Under the pieces are notes generated by a model that did not search any database, had not been told where the DNA came from, and saw only the letters and a list, made by a program, of their open reading frames with translations. A program made the position numbers and the translations under genes. Shown here piece by piece: positions 23,391-38,100 of a DNA stretch of 64,000 bases (position 1 is its first letter; each line of letters begins with the position of its first letter). Origin of the DNA: Euwallacea fornicatus (lineage: Eukaryota; Arthropoda; Insecta; Coleoptera; Curculionidae); contig NW_027096008.1 in assembly GCF_040115645.1 (NCBI RefSeq), positions 1,116,001 to 1,180,000 on the forward strand, written 5' to 3'.

Positions 23391-26030
23391 GAGATTTTGA
23401 AGATGTCACAAAACATCATGATTGCATCTTGTTGAATTTCCAAGAAAAATAGTACTTTATATGCTCAAACACACATATTTTGTGACTTTTCAAACTTTGA
23501 AGCTCGATAGCTTCGGCAAATGAAGACCAAATTTGTTAAACAGAGTGTAAAATTAATCAGCTCGACGAGATTTTGAATATGTCACAACACATCATGATTG
23601 CATCTTGTTGAATTTCCAAGAAAAATAGTACTTTATGTGCTCAAACACACAACTTTTGTGACTTTTCAAACTTTGAAGCTCGATAGCTTCGGCAAATGAA
23701 GACCAAATTTGTTAAACAAAGTGTCAAATTAATCAGCTCGACGAGATCTTTAAAATGACACAACAATTCATAATTGCATCTTGTTGAATTTCCAAGAAAA
23801 ATAGTACTTTATGTGCTCAAACACACATATTTTGTGACTTTTCAAACTTTGAAGCTCGATAGCTTCGGCAAATGAAGACCAAATTTGTTAAACAGAGTGT
23901 AAAATTAATCAGCTCGACGAGATTTTGAATATGTCACAACACATCATGATTGCATCTTGTTGAATTTCCAAGAAAAATAGTACTTTATGTGCTCAAACCC
24001 ACAACTTTTGTGACTTTTCAAACTTTGAAGCTCGATAGCTTCGGCAAATGAAGACCAAATTTGTTAAACAAAGTGTCAAATTAATCAGCTCGACGAGATT
24101 TTGAATATGTCACAACACATCATGATTGCATCTTGTTGAATTTCCAAGAAAAATAGTACTTTATGTGCTCAAACACACATATTTTGTGACTTTTCAAACT
24201 TTGAAGCTCGATAACTTCTGCAAATGTGGACCAAAGTTCTTAAACAAAGTGTCAAATTAATCAGCTCATCGAGATTTTGAAGATGTCACAAAACATCATG
24301 ATTGCATCTTGTTGAATTTCCAAGAAAAATAGTACTTTATGTGCTCAAACACACATATTTTGTGACTTTTCAAACTTTGAAGCTCGATAACTTCGGCAAA
24401 TGTGGACCAAAGTTCTTAAACAAAGTGTCAAATTAATCAGCTCATCGAGATTTTGAAGATGTCACAAAACATCATGATTGCATCTTGTTGAATTTCCAAG
24501 AAAAATAGTACTTTATGTGCTCAAACACACAACTTTTGTGACTTTTCAAACTTTGAAGCTCGATAGCTTCGGCAAATGAGGACCAAATTTGTTAAACAGA
24601 GTGTAAAATTAATCAGCTCGACGAGATTTTGAATATGTCACAACACATCATGATTGCATCTTGTTGAATTTCCAAGAAAAATAGTACTTTATGAGCTCAA
24701 ACACACAACTTTTGTGACTTTTCAAACTTTGAAGCTCGATAGCTTCGGCAAATGAGGACCAAATTTGTTAAACAGAGTGTAAAATTAATCAGCTCGACGA
24801 GATTTTGAATATGTCACAACACATCATGATTGCATCTTGTTGAATTTCCAAGAAAAATAGTACTTTATGTGCTCAAACACACAACTTTTGTGACTTTTCC
24901 AATTTTGAAGCTCGATAACTGTGGCAAATGTGGACCAAATTTGTTAACCAAAGTGTCAAATTAATCAGCTCGACGAGATCTTTAAAATGGCACAACAATT
25001 CATAATTGCATCTTGTTGAATTTCCAAGAAAAATAGTACTTTATGTGCTCAAACACACATATTTTGTGACTTTTCAAACTTTGAAGCTCGATAGCTTCGG
25101 CAAATGAAAACCAAATTTGTTAAACAAAGTGTCAAATTAATCAGCTCGACGAGATTTTGAATATGTCACAACACATCATGATTGCATCTTGTTGAATTTC
25201 CAAGAAAAATAGTACTTTATGTGCTCAAACACACAACTTTTGTGACTTTTCAAACTTTGAAGCTCGATAACTTCGGCAAATGTGGACCAAAGTTCTTAAA
25301 CAAAGTGTCAAATTAATCAGCTCATCGAGATTTTGAAGATGTCACAAAACATCATGATTGCATCTTGTTGAATTTCCAAGAAAAATAGTACTTTATGTGC
25401 TCAAACACACAACTTTTGTGACTTTTCAAACTTTGAAGCTCGATAGCTTCGGCAAATGAGGACCAAATTTGTTAAACAGAGTGTAAAATTAATCAGCTCG
25501 ACGAGATTTTGAATATGTCACAACACATCATGATTGCATCTTGTTGAATTTCCAAGAAAAATAGTACTTTATGTGCTCAAACACACAACTTTTGTGACTT
25601 TTCAAACTTTGAAGCTCGATAGCTTCGGCAAATGAGGACCAAATTTGTTAAACAGAGTGTAAAATTAATCAGCTCGACGAGATTTTGAATATGTCACAAC
25701 ACATCATGATTGCATCTTGTTGAATTTCCAAGAAAAGTAGTACTTTATGTGCTCAAACACACAACTTTTGTGACTTTTCAAACTTTGAAGCTCGATAGCT
25801 TCGGCAAATGAGGACCAAATTTGTTAAACAGAGTGTAAAATTAATCAGCTCGACGAGATTTTGAATATGTCACAACACATCATGATTGCATCTTGTTGAA
25901 TTTTCAAGAAAAATAGTACTTTATGTGCTCAAACACACAACTTTTGTGACTTTTCCAATTTTGAAGCTCGATAACTTCGGCAAATGTGGACCAAATTTCT
26001 TATACAAAGTGTCAAATTAATCAGCTCAAC

Positions 26031-26206
26031 AAGGTTATGAAGATGTCACAACACACCATGATTACATCTTGTTGAACTTCCAAGAAATATAGTACTTTAT
26101 GTGCTCAAACACACATATTTTGTGACTTTTAAAACTCTGAAGCTCGATAACTTTGGCAAATGTTGACCAAATTTGTTAAACAGAGTGTAAAATTAATCAG
26201 CTCGAC
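26031..26206. repeat. Isolated aacaagg monomer
   Basis: Carries the cassette head and core (CTCAACAAGG entry, CAAGAAATATAG, TTTTAAAACTCTGAAG, ATGTTGACC) but then switches to GTTAAACAGAGTGTAAAA, followed by an ordinary T monomer. It looks like a cassette cut short by exchange within the last third of the monomer. Confidence 0.85.
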
Positions 26207-27086
26207 GAGATTTTGAATATGTCACAACACATCATGATTGCATCTTGTTGAATTTCCAAGAAAAGTAGTACTTTATGTGCTCAAACACACATATTTTGTG
26301 ACTTTTCAAACTTTGAAGCTCGATAGCTTCGGCAAATGAAGACCAAATTTGTTAAACAGAGTGTAAAATTAATCAGCTCGACGAGATTTTGAATATGTCA
26401 CAACACATCATGATTGCATCTTGTTGAATTTCCAAGAAAAATAGTACTTTATGTGCTCAAACACACAACTTTTGTGACTTTTCAAACTTTGAAGCTCGAT
26501 AGCTTCGGCAAATGAAGACCAAATTTGTTAAACAAAGTGTCAAATTAATCAGCTCGACGAGATCTTTAAAATGACACAACAATTCATAATTGCATCTTGT
26601 TGAATTTCCAAGAAAAATAGTACTTTATGTGCTCAAACACACAACTTTTGTGACTTTTCAAACTTTGAAGCTCGATAGCTTCGGCAAATGAGGACCAAAT
26701 TTGTTAAACAGAGTGTAAAATTAATCAGCTCGACGAGATTTTGAATATGTCACAACACATCATGATTGCATCTTGTTGAATTTCCAAGAAAAGTAGTACT
26801 TTATGTGCTCAAACACACAACTTTTGTGACTTTTCAAACTTTGAAGCTCGATAGCTTCGGCAAATGAGGACCAAATTTGTTAAACAGAGTGTAAAATTAA
26901 TCAGCTCGACGAGATTTTGAATATGTCACAACACATCATGATTGCATCTTGTTGAATTTTCAAGAAAAATAGTACTTTATGTGCTCAAACACACAACTTT
27001 TGTGACTTTTCCAATTTTGAAGCTCGATAACTTCGGCAAATGTGGACCAAATTTCTTATACAAAGTGTCAAATTAATCAGCTCAAC

Positions 27087-27612
27087 AAGGTTATGAAGAT
27101 GTCACAACACACCATGATTACATCTTGTTGAACTTCCAAGAAATATAGTACTTTATGTGCTCAAACACACATATTTTGTGACTTTTAAAACTCTGAAGCT
27201 CGATAACTTTGGCAAATGTTGACCAAATTTGTTACACAAAGTGTCAAAGTAATCACCTCAACGAGATTTTGAAGATGTCACAATACATCATGATTACATC
27301 TTGTTGAACTTCCAAGAAAAATAGTACTTTATGTGCTCAAACACTAAACTTGTGTGACTTCAAATTTTGAAGCTCGATAGCTTCGGCATATGAAGACCAA
27401 CTTTGTTAAACAAAGTGTCAAATTAATTAGCTCGACGAGATTTTGAATATGTCCCAACACATCATGATTGCATCTTGTTGAATTTCCAAGAAAAATAGTA
27501 CTTTATGTGCTTAAACACACATATTTTGTGACTTTTCAAACTTTGAAGCTCGATAACTTCGGCAAATGTGGACCAAAGTTCTTAAACAAAGTGTCTAATT
27601 AATCAGCTCGAC
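27087..27612. repeat. Divergent cassette, copy 2
   Basis: G-derived monomer entered through CTCAACAAGG, with CAAGAAATATAG in the core and the tail TTTTAAAACTCTGAAG, ATGTTGACC, GTTACACAAAG, CACCTCAAC. The 174-bp monomer (27263-27436) and a C copy follow. A further T-headed short monomer with TTTATCTGCTC begins at 27613, so the short-C pair is doubled here. Confidence 0.88.
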
Positions 27613-28842
27613 GAGATTTTGAATATGTCACAACACATCATGATTGCATCTTGTTGAACTTCCAAGAAAAATAGTACTTTATCTGCTCAAACACTAAACT
27701 TGTGTGACTTCAAATTTTGAAGCTCGATAGCTTCGGCATATGAAGACCAACTTTGTTAAACAAAGTGTCAAATTAATTAGCTCGACGAGATTTTGAATAT
27801 GTCCCAACATATCATGATTGCATCTTGTTGAATTTCCAAGAAAAATAGTACTTTATGTGCTTAAACACACATATTTTGTGACTTTTCAAACTTTGAAGCT
27901 CGATAACTTCGGCAAATGTGGACCAAAGTTCTTAAACAAAGTGTCAAATTAATCAGCTCATCGAGATTTTGAAGATGTCACAAAACATCATGATTGCATC
28001 TTGTTGAATTTCCAAGAAAAATAGTACTTTATGTGCTCAAACACACAACTTTTGTGACTTTTCAAACTTTGAAGCTCGATAGCTTCGGCAAATGAGGACC
28101 AAATTTGTTAAACAGAGTGTCAAATTAATCAGCTCGACGAGATTTTGAATATGTCACAACACATCATGATTGCATCTTGTTGAACTTCCAAGAAAAATAG
28201 TACTTTATGTGCTCAAACACACAACTTTTGTGACTTTTCAAACTTTGAAGCTCGATAGCTTCGGCAAATGAGGACCAAATTTGTTAAACAGAGTGTAAAA
28301 TTAATCAGCTCGACGAGATTTTGAATATGTCACAACACATCATGATTGCATCTTGTTGAATTTCCAAGAAAAATAGTACTTTATGTGCTCAAACACACAA
28401 CTTTTGTGACTTTTCAAACTTTGAAGCTCGATAGCTTCGGCAAATGAAGACCAAATTTGTTAAACAAAGTGTCAAATTAATCAGCTCGACGAGATTTTGA
28501 ATATGTCACAACACATCATGATTGCATCTTGTTGAATTTCCAAGAAAAATAGTAATTTATGTGCTCAAACACACATATTTTGTGACTTTTCAAACTTTGA
28601 AGCTCGATAGCTTCGGCAAATGAGGACCAAATTTGTTAAACAGAGTGTAAAATTAATCAGCTCGACGAGATTTTGAATATGTCACAACACATCATGATTG
28701 CATCTTGTTGAATTTCCAAGAAAAATAGTACTTTATGTGCTCAAACACACAACTTTTGTGACTTTTCCAATTTTGAAGCTCGATAACTTCGGCAAATGTG
28801 GACCAAATTTCTTATACAAAGTGTCAAATTAATCAGCTCAAC

Positions 28843-29368
28843 AAGGTTATGAAGATGTCACAACACACCATGATTACATCTTGTTGAACTTCCAAGAAAT
28901 ATAGTACTTTATGTGCTCAAACACACATATTTTGTGACTTTTAAAACTCTGAAGCTCGATAACTTTGGCAAATGTTGACCAAATTTGTTACACAAAGTGT
29001 CAAAGTAATCACCTCAACGAGATTTTGAAGATGTCACAATACATCATGATTACATCTTGTTGAACTTCCAAGAAAAATAGTACTTTATGTGCTCAAACAC
29101 TAAACTTGTGTGACTTCAAATTTTGAAGCTCGATAGCTTCGGCATATGAAGACCAACTTTGTTAAACAAAGTGTCAAATTAATTAGCTCGACGAGATTTT
29201 GAATATGTCCCAACACATCATGATTGCATCTTGTTGAATTTCCAAGAAAAATAGTACTTTATGTGCTTAAACACACATATTTTGTGACTTTTCAAACTTT
29301 GAAGCTCGATAACTTCGGCAAATGTGGACCAAAGTTCTTAAACAAAGTGTCAAATTAATCAGCTCATC
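28843..29368. repeat. Divergent cassette, copy 3
   Basis: Same three-monomer order as copy 2: the CTCAACAAGG-entered monomer with CAAGAAATATAG, the 174-bp monomer 29019-29192, then C with GTGCTTAAAC. It is followed by the 177-bp S monomer. It lies 10 monomers from copy 2. Confidence 0.88.
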
Positions 29369-29545
29369 GAGATTTTGAAGATGTCACAAAACATCATGAT
29401 TGCATCTTGTTGAATTTCCAAGAAAAATAGTACTTTATATGCTCAAACACACATATTTTGTGACTTTTCAAACTTTGAAGCTCGATAACTTTAGCAAATG
29501 TGGACCAAATTTGTTTTACCAAAGTGTCAAATTAATCAGCTCGAC
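29369..29545. repeat. 177-bp S-class monomer, +1 (copy 1)
   Basis: S-class head and TTTAGCAAATGTGG tail with GTTTTACCAAAG replacing GTTAACCAAAG, a net +1 bp. The same change is found at 33416, about 23 monomers downstream. It is a private marker of the region B super-repeat. Confidence 0.93.
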
Positions 29546-31657
29546 GAGATCTTTAAAATGACACAACAATTCATAATTGCATCTTGTTGAATTTCCAAGA
29601 AAAATAGTACTTTATGTGCTCAAACACACATATTTTGTGACTTTTCAAACTTTGAAGCTCGATAGCTTCGGCAAATGAAGACCAAATTTGTTAAACAGAG
29701 TGTAAAATTAATCAGCTCGACGAGATTTTGAATATGTCACAACACATCATGATTGCATCTTGTTGAATTTCCAAGAAAAATAGTACTTTATGTGCTCAAA
29801 CACACAAGTTTTGTGACTTTTCAAACTTTGAAGCTCGATAGCTTCGGCAAATGAAGACCAAATTTGTTAAACAAAGTGTCAAATTAATCAGCTCGACGAG
29901 ATTTTGAATATGTCACAACACATCATGATTGCATCTTGTTGAATTTCCAAGAAAAATAGTACTTTATGTGCTCAAACACACATATTTTGTGACTTTTCAA
30001 ACTTTGAAGCTCGATAACTTCTGCAAATGTGGACCAAAGTTCTTAAACAAAGTGTCAAATTAATCAGCTCATCGAGATTTTGAAGATGTCACAAAACATC
30101 ATGATTGCATCTTGTTGAATTTCCAAGAAAAATAGTACTTTATGTGCTCAAACACACATATTTTGTGACTTTTCAAACTTTGAAGCTCGATAACTTCGGC
30201 AAATGTGGACCAAAGTTCTTAAACAAAGTGTCAAATTAATCAGCTCATCGAGATTTTGAAGATGTCACAAAACATCATGATTGCATCTTGTTGAATTTCC
30301 AAGAAAAATAGTACTTTATGTGCTCAAACACACAACTTTTGTGACTTTTCAAACTTTGAAGCTCGATAGCTTCGGCAAATGAGGACCAAATTTGTTAAAC
30401 AGAGTGTAAAATTAATCAGCTCGACGAGATTTTGAATATGTCACAACACATCATGATTGCATCTTGTTGAATTTCCAAGAAAAATAGTACTTTATGAGCT
30501 CAAACACACAACTTTTGTGACTTTTCAAACTTTGAAGCTCGATAGCTTCGGCAAATGAGGACCAAATTTGTTAAACAGAGTGTAAAATTAATCAGCTCGA
30601 CGAGATTTTGAATATGTCACAACACATCATGATTGCATCTTGTTGAATTTCCAAGAAAAATAGTACTTTATGTGCTCAAACACACAACTTTTGTGACTTT
30701 TCCAATTTTGAAGCTCGATAACTTTGGCAAATGTGGACCAAATTTGTTAACCAAAGTGTCAAATTAATCAGCTCGACGAGATCTTTAAAATGGCACAACA
30801 ATTCATAATTGCATCTTGTTGAATTTCCAAGAAAAATAGTACTTTATGTGCTCAAACACACATATTTTGTGACTTTTCAAACTTTGAAGCTCGATAGCTT
30901 CGGCAAATGAGGACCAAATTTGTTAAACAGAGTGTAAAATTAATCAGCTCGACGAGATTTTGAATATGTCACAACACATCATGATTGCATCTTGTTGAAT
31001 TTCCAAGAAAAATAGTACTTTATGTGCTCAAACACACAACTTTTGTGACTTTTCCAATTTTGAAGCTCGATAACTTTGGCAAATGTGGACCAAATTTGTT
31101 AACCAAAGTGTCAAATTAATCAGCTCGACGAGATCTTTAAAATGGCACAACAATTCATAATTGCATCTTGTTGAATTTCCAAGAAAAATAGTACTTTATG
31201 TGCTCAAACACACATATTTTGTGACTTTTCAAACTTTGAAGCTCGATAGCTTCGGCAAATGAAGACCAAATTTGTTAAACAAAGTGTCAAATTAATCAGC
31301 TCGACGAGATTTTGAATATGTCACAACACATCATGATTGCATCTTGTTGAATTTCCAAGAAAAATAGTACTTTATGTGCTCAAACACACATATTTTGTGA
31401 CTTTTCAAACTTTGAAGCTCGATAGCTTCGGCAAATGAAGACCAAATTTGTTAAACAAAGTGTCAAATTAATCAGCTCGACGAGATTTTGAATATGTCAC
31501 AACACATCATGATTGCATCTTGTTGAATTTCCAAGAAAAATAGTACTTTATGTGCTCAAACACACAACTTTTGTGACTTTTCAAACTTTGAAGCTCGATA
31601 GCTTCGGCAAATGAGGACCAAATTTGTTAAACAGAGTGTCAAATTAATCAGCTCGAC

Positions 31658-31833
31658 AAGGTTATGAAGATGTCACAACACATCATGATTGCATCTTGTT
31701 GAATTTCCAAGAAAAATAGTACTTTATGTGCTCAAACACACAACTTTTGTGACTTTTCAAACTTTGAAGCTCGATAGCTTCGGCAAATGAAGACCAAATT
31801 TGTTAAACAAAGTGTCAAATTAATCAGCTCGAC
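31658..31833. repeat. G/T chimeric monomer
   Basis: G-class first 20 bases (AAGGTTATGAAGATGTCACA) followed by the T-class ACACATCATGATTGCATC. The switch lies in the stretch identical between G and T, so the exact breakpoint cannot be placed; the length is unchanged. Confidence 0.85.
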
Positions 31834-32889
31834 GAGATTTTGAATATGTCACAACACATCATGATTGCATCTTGTTGAATTTCCAAGAAAAATAGTACTT
31901 TATGTGCTCAAACACACATATTTTGTGACTTTTCAAACTTTGAAGCTCGATAACTTCTGCAAATGTGGACCAAAGTTCTTAAACAAAGTGTCAAATTAAT
32001 CAGCTCATCGAGATTTTGAAGATGTCACAAAACATCATGATTGCATCTTGTTGAATTTCCAAGAAAAATAGTACTTTATGTGCTCAAACACACATATTTT
32101 GTGACTTTTCAAACTTTGAAGCTCGATAACTTCGGCAAATGTGGACCAAAGTTCTTAAACAAAGTGTCAAATTAATCAGCACATCGAGATTTTGAAGATG
32201 TCACAAAACATCATGATTGCATCTTGTTGAATTTCCAAGAAAAATAGTACTTTATGTGCTCAAACACACAACTTTTGTGACTTTTCAAACTTTGAAGCTC
32301 GATAGCTTCGGCAAATGAGGACCAAATTTGTTAAACAGAGTGTAAAATTAATCAGCTCGACGAGATTTTGAATATGTCACAACACATCATGATTGCATCT
32401 TGTTGAATTTCCAAGAAAAATAGTACTTTATGTGCTCAAACACACAACTTTTGTGACTTTTCAAACTTTGAAGCTCGATAGCTTCGGCAAATGAGGACCA
32501 AATTTGTTAAACAGAGTGTAAAATTAATCAGCTCGACGAGATTTTGAATATGTCACAACACATCATGATTGCATCTTGTTGAATTTCCAAGAAAAGTAGT
32601 ACTTTATGTGCTCAAACACACAACTTTTGTGACTTTTCAAACTTTGAAGCTCGATAGCTTCGGCAAATGAGGACCAAATTTGTTAAACAGAGTGTAAAAT
32701 TAATCAGCTCGACGAGATTTTGAATATGTCACAACACATCATGATTGCATCTTGTTGAATTTTCAAGAAAAATAGTACTTTATGTGCTCAAACACACAAC
32801 TTTTGTGACTTTTCCAATTTTGAAGCTCGATAACTTCGGCAAATGTGGACCAAATTTCTTATACAAAGTGTCAAATTAATCAGCTCAAC

Positions 32890-33415
32890 AAGGTTATGAA
32901 GATGTCACAACACACCATGATTACATCTTGTTGAACTTCCAAGAAATATAGTACTTTATGTGCTCAAACACACATATTTTGTGACTTTTAAAACTCTGAA
33001 GCTCGATAACTTTGGCAAATGTTGACCAAATTTGTTACACAAAGTGTCAAAGTAATCACCTCAACGAGATTTTGAAGATGTCACAATACATCATGATTAC
33101 ATCTTGTTGAACTTCCAAGAAAAATAGTACTTTATGTGCTCAAACAATAAACTTGTGTGACTTCAAATTTTGAAGCTCGATAGCTTCGGCATATGAAGAC
33201 CAACTTTGTTAAACAAAGTGTCAAATTAATTAGCTCGACGAGATTTTGAATATGTCCCAACACATCATGATTGCATCTTGTTGAATTTCCAAGAAAAATA
33301 GTACTTTATGTGCTTAAACACACATATTTTGTGACTTTTCAAACTTTGAAGCTCGATAACTTCGGCAAATGTGGACCAAAGTTCTTAAACAAAGTGTCAA
33401 ATTAATCAGCTCATC
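32890..33415. repeat. Divergent cassette, copy 4
   Basis: Same order as copy 3 and again followed by a 177-bp S monomer at 33416. The short monomer (33066-33239) has the private change CAAACAATAAACTTG. The shared +1 monomer shows that copies 3 and 4 with their right flanks are one duplicated block. Confidence 0.88.
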
Positions 33416-33592
33416 GAGATTTTGAAGATGTCACAAAACATCATGATTGCATCTTGTTGAATTTCCAAGAAAAATAGTACTTTATATGCTCAAACACACA
33501 TATTTTGTGACTTTTCAAACTTTGAAGCTCGATAACTTTAGCAAATGTGGACCAAATTTGTTTTACCAAAGTGTCAAATTAATCAGCTCGAC
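33416..33592. repeat. 177-bp S-class monomer, +1 (copy 2)
   Basis: Second copy carrying GTTTTACCAAAG and TTTAGCAAATG. The related TTTAGCA monomers of region E keep GTTAACC, so the +1 event probably arose within the region B lineage. Confidence 0.93.
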
Positions 33593-34648
33593 GAGATCTT
33601 TAAAATGACACAACAATTCATAATTGCATCTTGTTGAATTTCCAAGAAAAATAGTACTTTATGTGCTCAAACACACAACTTTTGTGACTTTTCAAACTTT
33701 GAAGCTCGATAGCTTCGGCAAATGAGGACCAAATTTGTTAAACAGAGTGTAAAATTAATCAGCTCGACGAGATTTTGAATATGTCACAACACATCATGAT
33801 TGCATCTTGTTGAATTTCCAAGAAAAATAGTACTTTATGAGCTCAAACACACAACTTTTGTGACTTTTCAAACTTTGAAGCTCGATAGCTTCGGCAAATG
33901 AGGACCAAATTTGTTAAACAGAGTGTAAAATTAATCAGCTCGACGAGATTTTGAATATGTCACAACACATCATGATTGCATCTTGTTGAATTTCCAAGAA
34001 AAATAGTACTTTATGTGCTCAAACACACAACTTTTGTGACTTTTCCAATTTTGAAGCTCGATAACTTTGGCAAATGTGGACCAAATTTGTTAACCAAAGT
34101 GTCAAATTAATCAGCTCGACGAGATCTTTAAAATGGCACAACAATTCATAATTGCATCTTGTTGAATTTCCAAGAAAAATAGTACTTTATGTGCTCAAAC
34201 ACACATATTTTGTGACTTTTCAAACTTTGAAGCTCGATAGCTTCGGCAAATGAAGACCAAATTTGTTAAACAAAGTGTCAAATTAATCAGCTCGACGAGA
34301 TTTTGAATATGTCACAACACATCATGATTGCATCTTGTTGAATTTCCAAGAAAAATAGTACTTTATGTGCTCAAACACACAACTTTTGTGACTTTTCAAA
34401 CTTTGAAGCTCGATAGCTTCGGCAAATGAGGACCAAATTTGTTAAACAGAGTGTAAAATTAATCAGCTCGACGAGATTTTGAATATGTCACAACACATCA
34501 TGATTGCATCTTGTTGAATTTCCAAGAAAAATAGTACTTTATGTCCTCAAACACACAACTTTTGTGACTTTTCCAATTTTGAAGCTCGATAATTTCGGCA
34601 AATGTGGACCAAATTTCTTATACAAAGTGTCAAATTAATCAGCTCAAC

Positions 34649-35174
34649 AAGGTTATGAAGATGTCACAACACACCATGATTACATCTTGTTGAACTTCCA
34701 AGAAATATAGTACTTTATGTGCTCAAACACACATATTTTGTGACTTTTAAAACTCTGAAGCTCGATAACTTTGGCAAATGTTGACCAAATTTGTTACACA
34801 AAGTGTCAAAGTAATCACCTCAACGAGATTTTGAAGATGTCACAATACATCATGATTACATCTTGTTGAACTTCCAAGAAAAATAGTACTTTATGTGCTC
34901 AAACACTAAACTTGTGTGACTTCAAATTTTGAAGCTCGATAGCTTCGGCATATGAAGACCAACTTTGTTAAACAAAGTGTCAAATTAATTAGCTCGACGA
35001 GATTTTGAATATGTCCCAACACATCATGATTGCATCTTGTTGAATTTCCAAGAAAAATAGTACTTTATGTGCTTAAACACACATATTTTGTGACTTTTCA
35101 AACTTTGAAGCTCGATAACTTCGGCAAATGTGGACCAAAGTTCTTAAACAAAGTGTCAAATTAATCAGCTCATC
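34649..35174. repeat. Divergent cassette, copy 5
   Basis: Same order as copy 2, with the short monomer at 34825-34998. The monomer to its left has the private change TTTATGTCCTC. The S monomer to its right lacks the +1 change and carries a T-type tail (ATATTTTG, GAAGACC), so the right flank differs from copies 3 and 4. Confidence 0.87.
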
Positions 35175-38100
35175 GAGATTTTGAAGATGTCACAAAACAT
35201 CATGATTGCATCTTGTTGAATTTCCAAGAAAAATAGTACTTTATGTGCTCAAACACACATATTTTGTGACTTTTCAAACTTTGAAGCTCGATAGCTTCGG
35301 CAAATGAAGACCAAATTTGTTAAACAAAGTGTCAAATTAATCAGCTCGACGTGATTTTGAATATGTCACAACACATCATGATTGCATCTTGTTGAATTTC
35401 CAAGAAAAATAGTACTTTATGTGCTCAAACACACAACTTTTGTGACTTTTCAAACTTTGAAGCTCGATAGCTTCGGCAAATGAGGACCAAATTTGTTAAA
35501 CAGAGTGTAAAATTAATCAGCTCGACGAGATTTTGAATATGTCACAACACATCATGATTGCATCTTGTTGAATTTCCAAGAAAAATAGTACTTTATGTGC
35601 TCAAACACACAACTTTTGTGACTTTTCCAATTTTGAAGCTCGATAACTTTGGCAAATGTGGACCAAATTTGTTAACCAAAGTGTCAAATTCATCAGCTCG
35701 ACGAGATCTTTAAAATGACACAACAATTCATAATTGCATCTTGTTGAATTTCCAAGAAAAATAGTACTTTATGTGCTCAAACACACATATTTTGTGACTT
35801 TTCAAACTTTGAAGCTCGATAGCTTCGGCAAATGAAGACCAAATTTGTTAAACAAAGTGTCAAATTAATCAGCTCGACGAGATTTTGAATATGTCACAAC
35901 ACATCATGATTACATCTTGTTGAACTTCCAAGAAAAATAGTACTTTATGTGCTCAAACACACAACTTTTGTGACTTTTCAAACTTTGAAGCTCGATAGCT
36001 TCGGCAAATGAGGACCAAATTTGTTAAACAGAGTGTAAAATTAATCAGCTCGACGAGATTTTGAATATGTCACAACACATCATGATTGCATCTTGTTGAA
36101 TTTCCAAGAAAAGTAGTACTTTATGTGCTCAAACACACAACTTTTGTGACTTTTCAAACTTTGAAGCTCGATAGCTTCGGCAAATGAGGACCAAATTTGT
36201 TAAACAGAGTGTAAAATTAATCAGCTCGACGAGATTTTGAATATGTCACAACACATCATGATTGCATCTTGTTGAATTTCCAAGAAAAATAGTACTTTAT
36301 GTGCTCAAACACACAACTTTTGTGACTTTTCAAACTTTGAAGCTCGATAGCTTCGGCAAATGAAGACCAAATTTGTTAAACAAAGTGTCAAATTAATCAG
36401 CTCGACGAGATTTTGAATATGTCACAACACATCATGATTGCATCTTGATGAATTTCCAAGAAAAATAGTACTTTATGTGCTCAAACACACATATTTTGTG
36501 ACTTTTCAAACTTTGAAGCTCGATAACTTCTGCAAATGTGGACCAAAGTTCTTAAACAAAGTGTCAAATTAATCAGCTCATCGAGATTTTGAAGATGTCA
36601 CAAAACATCATGATTGCATCTTGTTGCATTTCCAAGAAAAATAGTACTTTATGTGCTCAAACACACATATTTTGTGACTTTTCAAACTTTGAAGCTCGAT
36701 AACTTCGGCAAATGTGGACCAAAGTTCTTAAACAAAGCGTCAAATTAATCAGCTCATCGAGATTTTGAAGATGTCACAAAACATCATGATTGCATCTTGT
36801 TGAATTTCCAAGAAAAATAGTACTTTATGTGCTCAAACACACAACTTTTGTGACTTTTCAAACTTTGAAGCTCGATAGCTTCGGCAAATGAGGACCAAAT
36901 TTGTTAAACAGAGTGTCAAATTAATCAGCTCGACGAGATTTTGAATATGTCACAACACATCATGATTGCATCTTGTTGAACTTCCAAGAAAAATAGTACT
37001 TTATGTGCTCAAACACACAACTTTTGTGACTTTTCAAACTTTGAAGCTCGATAGCTTCGGCAAATGAGGACCAAATTTGTTAAACAGAGTGTAAAATTAA
37101 TCAGCTCGACGAGATTTTGAATATGTCACAACACATCATGATTGCATCTTGTTCAATTTCCAAGAAAAATAGTACTTTATGTGCTCAAACACACAACTTT
37201 TGTGACTTTTCAAACTTTGAAGCTCGATAGCTTCGGCAAATGAAGACCAAATTTGTTAAACAAAGTGTCAAATTAATCAGCTCGACGAGATTTTGAATAT
37301 GTCCCAACACATCATGATTGCATCTTGTTGAATTTCCAAGAAAAATAGTACTTTATGTGCTTAAACACACATATTTTGTGACTTTTCAAACTTTGAAGCT
37401 CGATAACTTCGGCAAATGTGGACCAAAGTTCTTAAACAAAGTGTCAAATTAATCAGCTCATCGAGATTTTGAAGATGTCACAAAACATCATGATTGCATC
37501 TTGTTGAATTTCCAAGAAAAATAGTACTTTATATGCTCAAACACACATATTTTGTGACTTTTCAAACTTTGAAGCTCGATAACTTTAGCAAATGTGGACC
37601 AAATTTGTTAACCAAAGTGTCAAATTAATCAGCTCGACGAGATCTTTAAAATGACACAACAATTCATAATTGCATCTTGTTGAATTTCCAAGAAAAATAG
37701 TACTTTATGTGCTCAAACACACATATTTTGTGACTTTTCAAACTTTGAAGCTCGATAGCTTCGGCAAATGAGGACCAAATTTGTTAAACAGAGTGTAAAA
37801 TTAATCAGCTCAACGAGATCTTTAAAATGACACAACAATTCATAATTGCATCTTGTTGAATTTCCAAGAAAAATAGTACTTTATGTGCTCAAACACACAT
37901 ATTTTGTGACTTTTCAAACTTTGAAGCTCGATAGCTTCGGCAAATGAGGACCAAATTTGTTAAACAGAGTGTAAAATTAATCAGCTCGACGAGATTTTGA
38001 ATATGTCACAACACATCATGATTGCATCTTGTTGAATTTCCAAGAAAAATAGTACTTTATGTGCTCAAACACACAACTTTTGTGACTTTTCCAATTTTGA

